Source: a gamma proteobacterium symbiont of Stewartia floridana (lineage in GTDB: Bacteria > Pseudomonadota > Gammaproteobacteria > Chromatiales > Chromatiaceae). From it: a stretch of DNA of 64,000 nt. Below, in pieces: positions 8,326 to 17,888 of this stretch. The position numbers and the translations under genes were made by a program. The DNA is taken from positions 62,001-126,000 of the forward strand of contig NAUB01000018.1 of the NCBI GenBank assembly GCA_003676145.1. The letters are read 5' to 3'. The notes below the pieces were generated by a model. It saw only the letters and a list, made by a program, of their open reading frames with translations. It was not told the DNA's origin and did not search any database. Every line of letters begins with the position of its first letter. Positions within the stretch are counted from its first letter, which is position 1.

Positions 8326-8793
8326 ATGAGACTGTCAACAAAAGGTCGTTATGCGGTTACTGCTATGCTGGATCTGGCCCTCAATGGCAAAAAAGGTCCG
8401 GTCACACTTGCAGAGATATCTGAAAACCAGGGTATATCCCTCTCCTATCTGGAACAGCTGTTCGCTGCCCTGAGAAGCAAAGACTTGGTGCGTGGCGTCA
8501 GAGGACCTGGCGGTGGCTACTATCTGGGTAAGAGTGCGGATGAGATCTCCATTGCCAATATCATCTGTGCGGTCGATGAGTGGGTGGAATTTACCCGTTG
8601 CGGCGGAAGACAGAACTGCAGTGGCGGCGCTCGTTGTCTGACCCATACCCTGTGGGACGACCTGAGCAGCGAGATTTTCAACTTTCTCGCAGACATCTCC
8701 CTGGGAGACCTGGTGAGACGGAACCTGGGTAAAAAGGACGAGGAAGAGAGCAATCTGAGTGTGGTTGCGAACTCCAGTTCCCAGGCAGCCTAA
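8326..8793 (+). CDS. iscR: Rrf2-family transcriptional regulator IscR
   Basis: Fe-S-sensing regulator of 155 residues. It has an N-terminal winged helix ([18 protein letters not shown], then [10 protein letters not shown] and the GPGGGY wing) and the [2Fe-2S] ligands C92, C98, C104 and H107, at the E. coli IscR positions. As apo or holo protein it balances Isc and Suf cluster assembly according to iron-sulfur status. The usual downstream genes iscS, iscU and iscA are absent: a strong hairpin and then prmB follow, so this copy is detached from the isc operon. The ATG is preceded by GGAG 9 nt upstream. Confidence 0.95.
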   Translation: MRLSTKGRYAVTAMLDLALNGKKGPVTLAEISENQGISLSYLEQLFAALRSKDLVRGVRGPGGGYYLGKSADEISIANIICAVDEWVEFTRCGGRQNCSGGARCLTHTLWDDLSSEIFNFLADISLGDLVRRNLGKKDEEESNLSVVANSSSQAA

Positions 8794-8801
8794 ACGCTTG
8801 A

Positions 8802-8836
8802 CCCGGCGACAGAGCGCATCGCTCTCGGTCGCCGGG
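8802..8836 (+). terminator. Strong hairpin after iscR
   Basis: The arms CCCGGCGAC and GTCGCCGGG, with a further AGCG/CGCT pairing inside, form a stable stem 9 nt after the iscR stop codon. There is no T run, so it may be an RNA-stabilising or Rho-dependent end rather than an intrinsic terminator. Confidence 0.5.
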
Positions 8837-9020
8837 TTGATATGCAGTTCATCTTTGCCAATGGCCGTAATGGGGCCACAGGCAGCACTTCACACTGCTT
8901 CCAGCTAATGGGGATGCCTGCTGATTCTTTACCGGCAGAAAAAAGTCCCTGATCAGATTATGATTATGACTGGATAGCCAAATCGGCTATGATTGTGCGT
9001 TTGATCATCTGATAAATTAC

Positions 9021-9914
9021 GTGCAATCACTCCGATCCATTACCGATTTCATTCGTTGGACAGCCAGCCGTTTTTCCGAAAGCGGGCTGTTCTTTGGGCA
9101 TGGCACCGATAATGCCCTGGATGAGGCGGCGGCTCTGGTTCTGCACGCCCTCCATCTTCCTCCGGATCTTCCCCAGTTCTGGTTTTCCAGCCGATTGACT
9201 GAGGAGGAGCGTGAGCGGGTTATCGACCTGGTGACCCGTCGGATCGAACAGCGCAAGCCATTGCCCTATCTGACCGGAGAAGCCTGGTTTGCCGGACTCT
9301 GCTTCCGGGTCAATGAGCAGGTGTTGATTCCCCGTTCCCCGATTGCCGAATTGATCGAGAATGAGTTTGCTCCCTGGGTCGACTCCTCTCAGTTGCAGCG
9401 GGTGCTCGACCTCTGCTGCGGTAGCGGCTGCATCGGTATTGCAACCGCCGCCTATCTTCCCGACTGCCCGGTGGATCTGGCGGATATCTCGCCAGCCGCC
9501 TTGACTGTCGCCAGTGAGAATGTGGCCCAGCATGGGCTGAATCAACAGGTCAACCTGTATGAATCAGACCTGTTCGACGGGCTGCCAGGGGTGAAATATG
9601 ACCTGATTCTCTCCAATCCACCCTATGTGGGGGCCGTCGAGATGGCGGAGTTGCCGCCGGAATATCTGCATGAGCCGAATATGGCGCTCGAAGCGAATGA
9701 TCAGGGCCTGGAAATTGTCAAAAGGATATTGAATCAGGCGCCTGAGTTCCTGACACCCGGTGGGTTGTTGGTGATGGAGGTAGGCAACAGCGCTGATTTG
9801 TTGATGGAGCGCTATCCCGAGGTGCCGTTCGTCTGGCTCGATTTTGCCAGAGGCGGGGAGGGGGTGTTTCTGATCAACGCTGCGGATCTCGCCAGATACG
9901 CAGGGCAGTTTTAA
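9021..9914 (+). CDS. prmB: Ribosomal protein L3 N5-glutamine methyltransferase
   Basis: SAM-dependent methyltransferase that modifies a glutamine of ribosomal protein uL3. The 297 residues include a helical N-terminal substrate domain (about 1-110), SAM-binding motif LDLCCGSGCIGIA (about 129-141) and catalytic NPPY (199-202). The long N terminus and the RSPIAELIE stretch separate it from PrmC/HemK. The start is GTG at 9021. A small acidic protein and hemN follow on the same strand. Confidence 0.9.
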   Translation: MQSLRSITDFIRWTASRFSESGLFFGHGTDNALDEAAALVLHALHLPPDLPQFWFSSRLTEEERERVIDLVTRRIEQRKPLPYLTGEAWFAGLCFRVNEQVLIPRSPIAELIENEFAPWVDSSQLQRVLDLCCGSGCIGIATAAYLPDCPVDLADISPAALTVASENVAQHGLNQQVNLYESDLFDGLPGVKYDLILSNPPYVGAVEMAELPPEYLHEPNMALEANDQGLEIVKRILNQAPEFLTPGGLLVMEVGNSADLLMERYPEVPFVWLDFARGGEGVFLINAADLARYAGQF

Positions 9915-9936
9915 CCCCATTTGAGAGAAAGATGCA

Positions 9937-10254
9937 ATGAGTCTGCAACGTGCAAGAAGCGCCGAAGAGTTTGTTGAATGGGTGAAACAGGCACTGTTAG
10001 AAGTCGGTGATCTCAGGGACTGTTATGATTACGAGATGGATGAACTCGGAAGTTATCCATCATTCCTGGCACCATTGGAGTCCGCTATCAAGGAGTTGCA
10101 TCAGGTGATGGTGGATGGTGAGTATCACTTCGAGCGGGAGGATCTGCCGTTCATGGCGCTGGTTGAGCGCCACAGCGATGATATTCCCTTTGCCATGCTG
10201 CTGCGTCAGATCAATGAAACCCACCGCAAGGGAATCGATGCTGATGCAGAGTAG
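9937..10254 (+). CDS. Small acidic protein of unknown function
   Basis: A 105-residue acidic protein, predicted mostly helical, with no signal peptide, membrane segment, cysteine-pair motif or recognisable domain. It starts at an ATG 22 bp after prmB (GAGAGAAAG ribosome site) and is followed 66 bp later by hemN, so the three are likely one transcription unit. Codon use is like the neighbours, which supports a real gene. No function is assigned. Confidence 0.7.
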   Translation: MSLQRARSAEEFVEWVKQALLEVGDLRDCYDYEMDELGSYPSFLAPLESAIKELHQVMVDGEYHFEREDLPFMALVERHSDDIPFAMLLRQINETHRKGIDADAE

Positions 10255-10320
10255 TATCAATCCAGCTATTGCATCGGCAATATCCTGGCTAGCGCAATTA
10301 CACAATTAGAGAGATAGGTT

Positions 10321-11706
10321 ATGGATCATTCGACACAATTCGACCTGGAACTGATCGGTAAATACAATCAGACCGGTCCGCGATATACCTCATATCCGAC
10401 CGCTGTCCAGTTTGAAGAAAAATACGATGATGCCGAGTATCGTCGTATCGCCCAGCAGAGCAATGCCAGCGGAAGCCCGTTATCTCTCTATTTCCACATT
10501 CCCTTCTGCGACACCGTCTGCTTCTACTGTGCCTGCAACAAGGTAGCGACCAAGGACCGCACCATGGCGGCAGGCTATCTGGCCCGGGTGCATGAAGAGC
10601 TGCGTATGCAGTCAGAGCTGTTCGACGACTCCAGAGTGGTGACCCAGCTTCATTGGGGCGGTGGTACCCCGACCTTCATCAGCCACGACGAGATGCGGCA
10701 ATTGATGGCCAAGACCCGTGAGTCTTTCACCCTGCTGGATGATGACAGCGGTGAATACTCCATCGAGATCGATCCCAGGGAGGCAAAAGGGGACACCATC
10801 AAGCTGCTGCGGGAGTTGGGTTTCAATCGAATGAGTCTGGGAGTGCAGGATTTCGATGCCAAGGTGCAGAAGGCGGTCAATCGGCTGCAGAGCAAACAGG
10901 AGACCCTGCAGGTGCTGCAGGCTGCCAGGGATGAGGGATTTCGCTCCACCAGTATCGATCTCATCTACGGTCTGCCCCATCAGAGCCTGAAGAGCTTTTC
11001 AGCAACCCTGGATGAGATTCTGGAAGTGGATCCGGATCGGCTCTCGGTATTCAACTACGCCCATCTACCGGAACGCTTCAAACCGCAACGGCGGATCAAT
11101 GCGGAGGAGTTGCCACCGCCGCAGGAGAAACTCGATATTCTGCAGATGACCATCGATAAGCTGTCGGATGCCGGTTACATCTATGTCGGCATGGATCACT
11201 TCGCCAAACCGGATGATGAGTTGGTGAAAGCCCAGGAGGACGGCACTCTGTATCGTAACTTCCAGGGTTACTCGACCCATGCGGACTGCGATCTGATTGG
11301 CTTGGGGGCAACCTCGATCGGTATGGTCGGGCCCAGTTACGCACAGAATATGCGTAGCCTGGATGAATACTACGAACGGATCGATGCGGGAAGACTGGCG
11401 GTGTTTCGTGGTGTGACCCTGACCCGTGACGACCTGATCCGGCGCGATGTGATCACCCGCCTGATCTGCCATTACACCCTCAATATCAGTGACGTTGAAG
11501 CCAGCTGGGAGATCGATTTCAGAGACTACTTCGCGGATGAGCTGGAACGTCTGCAGGAGATGGTGTCGGACGGTCTGATCAGCATTGAGGATGGGGCCAT
11601 CAACGTGCTACCCAGAGGGCGTCTGTTGATTCGTAACATCTGCATGCAGTTCGATATCTACCTCAACAGCAAGGCCTCTCAGGGCAGCTTCTCGAAAGTT
11701 ATCTGA
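10321..11706 (+). CDS. hemN: Oxygen-independent coproporphyrinogen III oxidase
   Basis: Radical SAM enzyme that decarboxylates coproporphyrinogen III to protoporphyrinogen IX without oxygen, in haem synthesis. The 461 residues match the true HemN length. The N-terminal substrate trip-wire GPRYTSYPTA is present (19-28), as is the cluster motif C63-x3-C67-x2-C70 with the extra C72 (CDTVCFYCAC), and the GGGTP loop that contacts SAM. This full set argues for HemN rather than the HemW chaperone. It implies haem synthesis at low oxygen. Confidence 0.95.
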   Translation: MDHSTQFDLELIGKYNQTGPRYTSYPTAVQFEEKYDDAEYRRIAQQSNASGSPLSLYFHIPFCDTVCFYCACNKVATKDRTMAAGYLARVHEELRMQSELFDDSRVVTQLHWGGGTPTFISHDEMRQLMAKTRESFTLLDDDSGEYSIEIDPREAKGDTIKLLRELGFNRMSLGVQDFDAKVQKAVNRLQSKQETLQVLQAARDEGFRSTSIDLIYGLPHQSLKSFSATLDEILEVDPDRLSVFNYAHLPERFKPQRRINAEELPPPQEKLDILQMTIDKLSDAGYIYVGMDHFAKPDDELVKAQEDGTLYRNFQGYSTHADCDLIGLGATSIGMVGPSYAQNMRSLDEYYERIDAGRLAVFRGVTLTRDDLIRRDVITRLICHYTLNISDVEASWEIDFRDYFADELERLQEMVSDGLISIEDGAINVLPRGRLLIRNICMQFDIYLNSKASQGSFSKVI

Positions 11707-11769
11707 TCCATCAGATCGGCTGATTGGTGCTATTTTAGCGCCTGGCTGATAACCCTCCCCTGGGCAATC

Positions 11770-12114
11770 TTATTGCACAGGGGTCAACGCCTGGATCGCT
11801 TTACGGTTCCCCTGGGCGGCGGCCTGCTGAACCCAGTGCATTGCTTGACGTTCGTTCTTCTCGACCCCCATTCCATGATAGAAGAGGTAGCCCAGGGCGT
11901 ATTGAGCCTTGTCATTACCGGCGGCTGCGAGGGGAAACAGCAGTTGAAAGACCCTCTTATACTCTTTGGCGTTGTAAGCCTTGTGAGCCTCATTCAGGGT
12001 AAGCGCGGTTTCATCCACTGAAGGATCCGGGGAGGTTGCACAACCGCTCAGAATGGCTAAGCAGAGCGCGATGATCAGCGGCAGTGTGCGCAATGGTTTG
12101 CTAGAAAATTCCAT
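11770..12114 (-). CDS. Sel1/TPR-repeat lipoprotein after gspF
   Basis: A 114-residue lipoprotein. A basic and hydrophobic leader ends in the lipobox LSGC (C25), and the rest holds a helical pair followed by a typical Sel1 repeat (AQYALGYLFYHGMGVEKN). It starts 4 bp after gspF on the same strand, so it is probably the last gene of the gspDEF transcript. The residue after the lipidated cysteine is Ala, not Asp, which predicts sorting to the outer membrane. A role as helper or pilotin for the secretin is possible by position but not shown by sequence. Confidence 0.75.
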   Translation of the reverse strand: MEFSSKPLRTLPLIIALCLAILSGCATSPDPSVDETALTLNEAHKAYNAKEYKRVFQLLFPLAAAGNDKAQYALGYLFYHGMGVEKNERQAMHWVQQAAAQGNRKAIQALTPVQ

Positions 12115-12118
12115 AGAG

Positions 12119-13330
12119 TCAGGCTACCAATTGGTTAAGATCGAAAATAGGCAGCAGTATAGCCAGTACGATGACCAGCACAATACCACCCATCACCAGG
12201 ATGAGTATAGGTTCGAACAATCCCTGAATCGTAGAGACCAGGGTCTCTATCTCTCGCTCCTGGATATCGGCGGAGCGCTCCAGCATACCTTCCAGGTTAC
12301 CACTCGATTCACCACTGGCGAGCAGACTGAGGGTCATTGGAGGGAAGTATCCGGTTTTGTCCAGGGCCTGATAGAGGCTGGCCCCCTCACGAACCCTGGA
12401 GGTGGCTTCCTCGACGGCATTGCGCATCGGCAGATTGGTCAGGACCTGGGAAGCGATGCGCATCGAATCGAGAATCGGTACGCTGCTGGCGGCCATGATG
12501 CTCAGGGTTCTGGAGAAACGGGCCGCGTTGGCGGTCCGCACGAGACGCCCCACCAGGGGGATGCGCAGCAGGGTGCGATGCCACCAGCGTTTGGGGCCGG
12601 GTTTCTTCAGCAGATAGCTGAAAAACAGACCGAGTACCAGCAGTGAGACGAAGATCGGCACCCCGTAGCTGCGGAAGGTGTCACTGGTGGACATCAATGC
12701 CTGGGTAATCCAGGGGAGTTCGGCGGACATGGATTCGAACACCCGGGTGACCTGGGGTACGATATAGGTCAGCAGACCACCCACGATCAGCAGTGAGACG
12801 ATGGTCAGCAGTGCCGGGTAGAAGAGGGCGAAGATGGTCTTCTGACGCATCTGCTGGCGCTGCTCGGTGTAGTCCGCCAGTCTCTCCAGGACCACTTCAA
12901 GGTGGCCGGACTCCTCGCCGGAGGAGACGGTCTGGATATAGACTTCCGGGAAGGTTTTGGGGAACTCCTTGAGCCCATCCGCCAGGGTTCTACCCTCCAG
13001 GACCTTGGCCCGTACCGCCAGCAGGGTGCGCTCCACATGGCGTTTGTCCGATTGCTGGGCGGTGGTTTTCAGGACATGTTCGAGGGGCAGTCCGGAGCGT
13101 AAAAGGGTCGCCATCTGACGGGTGATCAGAGCCAGTTCCATGGCATTGATCTGACGCTGAAACAGCTTACCCTTGCTCTGTGTGGCTGTGCCGCTTGCGG
13201 AATCGATGCTGAGGGGTGTCAGCCCCGATTCCCGCAGCTGCTGACGAACCTGTCGTGGGCTGTCACCCTCGAGAACGCCACGCTTCTCCTTGCCGCTCGG
13301 ATCGAGTGCTACATATTCAAAGGCGTCCAA
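12119..13330 (-). CDS. gspF: Type II secretion inner-membrane platform protein GspF
   Basis: Polytopic inner-membrane platform protein that links the GspE ATPase to pseudopilus growth. The 403 residues hold the two homologous cytoplasmic domains (about 70-190 and 270-395) with LLRSGLPLEHVL and SSVPILDSMRIA, each followed by hydrophobic membrane segments, and the characteristic end GGIVLVIVLAILLPIFDLNQL. The start is TTG, placed by an AGGAAGGA ribosome site inside the end of gspE; gspE ends 6 bp upstream. Confidence 0.95.
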   Translation of the reverse strand: MDAFEYVALDPSGKEKRGVLEGDSPRQVRQQLRESGLTPLSIDSASGTATQSKGKLFQRQINAMELALITRQMATLLRSGLPLEHVLKTTAQQSDKRHVERTLLAVRAKVLEGRTLADGLKEFPKTFPEVYIQTVSSGEESGHLEVVLERLADYTEQRQQMRQKTIFALFYPALLTIVSLLIVGGLLTYIVPQVTRVFESMSAELPWITQALMSTSDTFRSYGVPIFVSLLVLGLFFSYLLKKPGPKRWWHRTLLRIPLVGRLVRTANAARFSRTLSIMAASSVPILDSMRIASQVLTNLPMRNAVEEATSRVREGASLYQALDKTGYFPPMTLSLLASGESSGNLEGMLERSADIQEREIETLVSTIQGLFEPILILVMGGIVLVIVLAILLPIFDLNQLVA

Positions 13331-13336
13331 GGCGGG

Positions 13337-14905
13337 CTATCCTTCCTGGGTCACGCGGATGATCTCATCGATGGTGGTATCACCATCGAGGACCCGCTTC
13401 ATGCCATCCTGGCGAATGCTGTCGGAGTAGTTTCTGGCGTGTTCCAGCATCTCCATCTCACCGCTGCCCTTGTGAATCATATTGCGCAGGCTCTCGTCGA
13501 TGGTGATCAGTTCATAGATGCCGGTTCTGCCCACATAGCCGTGGTTATGACACTTTTCGCACCCTTTGGCTGAGTAGATCGTGACCGATTCACTACCCGG
13601 TTGTTCCAACAGTTCCAGCTCCTGCTGGCTGGCGGTATAGGGTTCCTTGCAGTGGGGGCAGAGGGTTCGTACCAGGCGCTGGGCCAGTACGCCGATCAGA
13701 CTGGAGGAGAGCAGAAACGGCTCCACACCCATATCCCTGAGACGGGAGATACTGCCGATCGCCGTGTTGGTATGCAGACTCGACATCACCATATGACCGG
13801 TCAAACTGGCCTGTACGGCTATTTGTGCCGTTTCCAGGTCACGAATCTCACCCACCATCACCACATCCGGATCCTGACGAAGAATCGCCCTCAGGCCGCG
13901 GGCAAAGGTGAGGTCGACCTTGTTGTTCACCTGAGTCTGTCCAATGCCGTCGAGGTAGTACTCGATCGGGTCTTCCACGGTGACGATGTTACGGCTCTGG
14001 GTGTTGAGCCGGCTCAACGCGGCATACAGGGTGGTGGTCTTACCCGAGCCGGTCGGGCCGGTGACCAGAAAGATGCCGTGGGGGCGCCGAATCACGCCGG
14101 GATCGACCTGCTCCAGCAACTCTTTGGCCATCCCAAGGTGTTCCAGATCGAGTCGTCCCGCCTGCTTGTCGAGCAGACGCAGCACCACCCGTTCGCCATA
14201 GCTGGAGGGCAGGGTCGAGACACGCACATCCACCGGGCGGTTACCCACTTTCAACGAGATCCGGCCATCCTGGGGAATGCGCTTTTCAGCGATATCGAGC
14301 TGCGCCATGACCTTGATACGGGAGACCAGGAATGAAGAGACATTGCGTGGTGGCGAGAGCACTTCGCGCAACACCCCGTCGACACGGAAGCGAACCACCA
14401 GACGGTTTTCATAGGGTTCGATATGGATATCCGAAGCCTGCTCCTTGATGGCCTCGGTAAACAGGGCGTTGATCAATCGGATGATCGGTGCGTCGTCGTC
14501 ACTGCCGAGCAGATCTTCCGGTTGGTTGAGCGCCTGGGCGGCATGATCGAGATCCATGTCATCGCCCATGGTCTCCATGATCTGGCTCGATTGTTTGGAG
14601 CCCGACTCATAGATCAGTGAGAGCTGTCTTTCCAGGCTATCCTCATCGATCTGTTTGAACACCAGGGGTTGCTCATAGAGGCGGCGGATTTCATTCAGTA
14701 CTAAGATCGAAACCCCGGGTTTGTAGAGTAATTCATAGTCACCACTCTGATCGTTATATACCACCACAGCCCCATGCCTTCTTGCATAGGCATAAGGCAG
14801 CTGACTCGGTTCCTGGGGTGGCAGGCTCTCCGGCTCTTCGGAAAGCAGTTCGGATACCGGATCCAATGCGTCCTGGAGTGGATTTGATGGGGTCGTGTCA
14901 GACAT
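13337..14905 (-). CDS. gspE: Type II secretion ATPase GspE
   Basis: Cytoplasmic hexameric ATPase that drives pseudopilus assembly. Of 522 residues, the first 130 form the N-terminal domain that docks to GspL, and the rest is the nucleotide-binding core. Seen: Walker A GPTGSGKT (283-290), Asp box (VEDPIEY, 310-316), Walker B DPDVVMVGEIRD (345-356), His box, and the zinc-binding four-cysteine module (C416, C419, C449, C452), which is typical of GspE rather than PilT. It lies between gspD (15 bp) and gspF (6 bp). Confidence 0.96.
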   Translation of the reverse strand: MSDTTPSNPLQDALDPVSELLSEEPESLPPQEPSQLPYAYARRHGAVVVYNDQSGDYELLYKPGVSILVLNEIRRLYEQPLVFKQIDEDSLERQLSLIYESGSKQSSQIMETMGDDMDLDHAAQALNQPEDLLGSDDDAPIIRLINALFTEAIKEQASDIHIEPYENRLVVRFRVDGVLREVLSPPRNVSSFLVSRIKVMAQLDIAEKRIPQDGRISLKVGNRPVDVRVSTLPSSYGERVVLRLLDKQAGRLDLEHLGMAKELLEQVDPGVIRRPHGIFLVTGPTGSGKTTTLYAALSRLNTQSRNIVTVEDPIEYYLDGIGQTQVNNKVDLTFARGLRAILRQDPDVVMVGEIRDLETAQIAVQASLTGHMVMSSLHTNTAIGSISRLRDMGVEPFLLSSSLIGVLAQRLVRTLCPHCKEPYTASQQELELLEQPGSESVTIYSAKGCEKCHNHGYVGRTGIYELITIDESLRNMIHKGSGEMEMLEHARNYSDSIRQDGMKRVLDGDTTIDEIIRVTQEG

Positions 14906-14920
14906 GGCTTGCGCGACCGG

Positions 14921-16930
14921 TCAGAGTTCCGGCTCTGTCGGATCACCCTCGAAAGGCGGAGCGAATGTACCGAAGCGCGGTGGCATGATCGGCGTCTCCT
15001 CATCGTCCATCAGACTGACCCCTTCCTGCTTCATCTTCAGTTGCTGGGCGCGGAAGTAGTTGTATTTGTCACTCGCGATCTGGGTGCTGACTGCAGCGTC
15101 CCGCAACACCACAGGTCGGAGAAAGACCATCAGGTTGCGTTTCACTTTGGTGGTCTTGTTGGCGCGGAAGAGGGCGCCCAACAGAGGAATGTCGCCAAGC
15201 AGAGGTACTTTCTCTTCGGTCTGCTGGAGATCTTCCTGGATCAGACCGCCGAGCACGATTGTCGCGCCATCTTCCACCATCACCACGGTTTTGATGGTGC
15301 GCTTGTTGGTCACGATATCGCTGGTACCGGTACTGGCGGAAGCATTGATGCTGGAGATCTCCTGTTCAATCTCGAGCTGAATGGAGTTGCCTTCGTTGAT
15401 TTGAGGTTTGACCTTCAGGGTCAGGCCCACATCCTCACGCTGAACGGTCTGGAAGGGATTCACCGAATTGCTGGTGCCGCCGGTGGAACTGTAGGAGCCG
15501 GTTATGAACGGCACATTCTGACCGATCACGATCTCAGCTTCCTGGTTATCCAGTGTGGTCAGGCTGGGGGTGGAGAGAATGTTGCTGGTGGTATCGCTCT
15601 CCAGTGCCTGGATCAGCGCAGCGAAGTTGACCCGGTCGCTGTCGAATCGTCCCAGGCCGATGGAGGTGCCGGGGCCCAGCGGTACACCGGCGCCGGCAGC
15701 CACCGAGTTGTAGACGTCGGTGATGGTCGGTGAACCCAGGTTGATCACACCAACCGGACCCTGTCCGTCCGGTGTGCCGTCAACCACCCACTGCACACCC
15801 AGACTCTTGGCCTTGTCGTAGGAGACTTCAGCAATGATCGCCTCGACCAGCACCTGGGCGCGACGGATATCCAGTTTACGGATGATCGCCTGCAGGGAGT
15901 GGAAAACATCCGGTGGCGCGGTAATGATCAGCGCATTCGAGGCTTCATCCGCCTGTATGTTGACCGGTACCTTGGGTTTGCTCTTGGCCTTCGCTGCTTT
16001 TCCCTGGCCACCCTCGTCGATATTCTCACTGACGCCGGTCAGCACGTTCACCAGGTCAACCGCATTGGCGTATTTCAGATAGACGACCTGGGCATTGCCC
16101 TCGTTGTCGAACGGGGTGTCCAGATGCTCGATCACCACCCGTGCACGCAGGCGCTCAGTCGGGTCGCCACTGATAAGAATGCTGTTGGTGCGTTCGTCGG
16201 CGACCATCTTCGAGGCCGATTTGGAGGCACCCTTCGCAGCAGTCGGTTTGAGACTTTCCAGAATCCGTACCACCTCGGCTGCGGAGGCATGCTGCAGTGT
16301 AATGACCTCGATGGAGCTGTCACTGACCTGATCGATCTGCTCGATGATTCTCATCAGACGGTCCACATTGCGGCGTCGGTCGGAGATGATCAGTACATTG
16401 GTGTCAGGGTAGGCCGCCAGATGGCCCTCCTGGGGAATCAGTGGGCGCAGGATCGGCACCAGTTGGGCGGAGGTGACATTCTTCACCTGAATGATCCGGG
16501 TGACGATCTGATCCCCGGGCAGGGCGCCGGCTCTGCTGAGGGTTGGAATGCCACCCTGTTTGGCTTTTACATCGGGGACGATCTTGATCACATCGCCACT
16601 GGGAATGGTTGAAAAACCATGCACCTCAAGGATCGACAGAAAGACTTCATAGAACTCATTCCGATCCATCGGGTGGGCGGATATCACCGTGACCTTGCCT
16701 TTGACTCGCGGATCGATGACGAAGTTCTTGCCGGTATGTTCTGAAACCGTTTTGATCAAGGCTTCGATATCCGCGTTGTTCAGATTCAGGGTGATCTGCT
16801 CGGCATGACTGGGTGTGATAGTCGCAAAACTCAGCAGAACCATGCAGCAGCATAGCGCTATCGCATGGCGAATTCTGTGGTGGAGCGGAGCTGATCTGTC
16901 CATGAATTTATTGGCCGAATTGGTGATCAT
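14921..16930 (-). CDS. gspD: Type II secretion outer-membrane secretin GspD
   Basis: Outer-membrane channel of the type II secretion system, 669 residues. A signal peptide (cleavage about A43) is followed by the N0 domain (ITLNLNNADIEALIKTVSEHTG), three N1-N3 ring domains, and the secretin domain with VPFITGSYSS and the LSTPSLTTLDNQEAEI region; DIPLLGALFR marks its end. The C-terminal tail is acidic and short, with no obvious S domain for a classical GspS pilotin. The ATG at 16930 has an AGGGGA site. It is separated from gspN by 196 bp, which may hold a promoter for gspDEF. Confidence 0.96.
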   Translation of the reverse strand: MITNSANKFMDRSAPLHHRIRHAIALCCCMVLLSFATITPSHAEQITLNLNNADIEALIKTVSEHTGKNFVIDPRVKGKVTVISAHPMDRNEFYEVFLSILEVHGFSTIPSGDVIKIVPDVKAKQGGIPTLSRAGALPGDQIVTRIIQVKNVTSAQLVPILRPLIPQEGHLAAYPDTNVLIISDRRRNVDRLMRIIEQIDQVSDSSIEVITLQHASAAEVVRILESLKPTAAKGASKSASKMVADERTNSILISGDPTERLRARVVIEHLDTPFDNEGNAQVVYLKYANAVDLVNVLTGVSENIDEGGQGKAAKAKSKPKVPVNIQADEASNALIITAPPDVFHSLQAIIRKLDIRRAQVLVEAIIAEVSYDKAKSLGVQWVVDGTPDGQGPVGVINLGSPTITDVYNSVAAGAGVPLGPGTSIGLGRFDSDRVNFAALIQALESDTTSNILSTPSLTTLDNQEAEIVIGQNVPFITGSYSSTGGTSNSVNPFQTVQREDVGLTLKVKPQINEGNSIQLEIEQEISSINASASTGTSDIVTNKRTIKTVVMVEDGATIVLGGLIQEDLQQTEEKVPLLGDIPLLGALFRANKTTKVKRNLMVFLRPVVLRDAAVSTQIASDKYNYFRAQQLKMKQEGVSLMDDEETPIMPPRFGTFAPPFEGDPTEPEL

Positions 16931-17126
16931 TGAAGCTGTCCCCTAGCACTCTCTGCAACAAGCCTGATCCAATTCAGGTCACTGGTTTGTGACAGGTCAG
17001 GGAAATAGTTGTGAAATTCTTTATTCATCATGGGTTTATGTTGAATATGTAATCCTTTCCATAATAGCAGATGATAGCGCATTGGCCTACCGGTTCAAAA
17101 CAGTATTATGAAACAGTGCACATGCT

Positions 17127-17882
17127 TCAAAGCCGCGCGCTGTAGGTTATCTGGTAGCTGCCATCCGGTTTGCGTTTACTGATTGCATTCAGCGCACTGC
17201 CAAGTCGGGGATCGGAATCTGCCCCTGGCTTGATCTGGCCATTCACCTGGAAGTTTCCGTCCGGTGTCAGACTGAGTTCCCCATCCACCGCGGTAGCTCC
17301 TCCCAAGTCCTTGATTTTTGCCCGGACTGCACCTGCATCATCCGTTTCAAGATCAGCCTGAAGGTCGCCAACCTTGAGTGCGAATGGGCTTTTCAGAGCC
17401 GAACTCAACCACTGAACCACTCCTTCGGCATAGATGATCTGATTGTCTGACAGAGTGATCTGTTGGAGGTTCAGGTTGACGTTACCGTCAACACCGATTT
17501 GTGACATATCGATCAACTGGGGGATGATCGCAGCCTGAATCACACCACTGATATCCTCGATATGGATCTCTTTGCCAAATCCTTTCGCAACATCCGCCTC
17601 CAGTTCCTGACCCGCATGATTTACCTGAATATCAAAGCCGAGACGACCGAACAGCAGTTCACTCGGGGAGAAGCGCCATTTGAGTTTGTCGAGGGGGACT
17701 CCATTTACCGTCAATGCCTCCATCTTGCCGCGCCAAAGGCTGCCTTTGATGGTGCCGTAGGTGAAAGGGATATTCTTACTGTTGCCTGCGGTCCAGCCCA
17801 GAACATGCTCTGCCGGCAGGCTGATCACCAGGATCAACAGATAGGCCCCGAGACCGATCAGCAGGTAACTCCACCACTTCAT
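17127..17882 (-). CDS. gspN: Type II secretion protein GspN
   Basis: Accessory inner-membrane protein of some type II secretion systems. The 251 residues begin with one membrane segment (WWSYLLIGLGAYLLILVISL), and the rest is a periplasmic beta-rich domain with the GTIKGSLWRG and PDGNFQVNGQIKPG patterns of the family. It lies 6 bp after gspM. GspN occurs in only part of the known systems and its precise role is unsettled. No gspC is found here or anywhere in the cluster. Confidence 0.85.
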   Translation of the reverse strand: MKWWSYLLIGLGAYLLILVISLPAEHVLGWTAGNSKNIPFTYGTIKGSLWRGKMEALTVNGVPLDKLKWRFSPSELLFGRLGFDIQVNHAGQELEADVAKGFGKEIHIEDISGVIQAAIIPQLIDMSQIGVDGNVNLNLQQITLSDNQIIYAEGVVQWLSSALKSPFALKVGDLQADLETDDAGAVRAKIKDLGGATAVDGELSLTPDGNFQVNGQIKPGADSDPRLGSALNAISKRKPDGSYQITYSARL

Positions 17883-17888
17883 TACCTT

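Noticed and set aside
12053-16612. Long plus-strand frames opposite gspF, gspE and gspD (up to 274 codons)
   Set aside because: They are antisense shadows of the strongly supported gsp genes and match no family.
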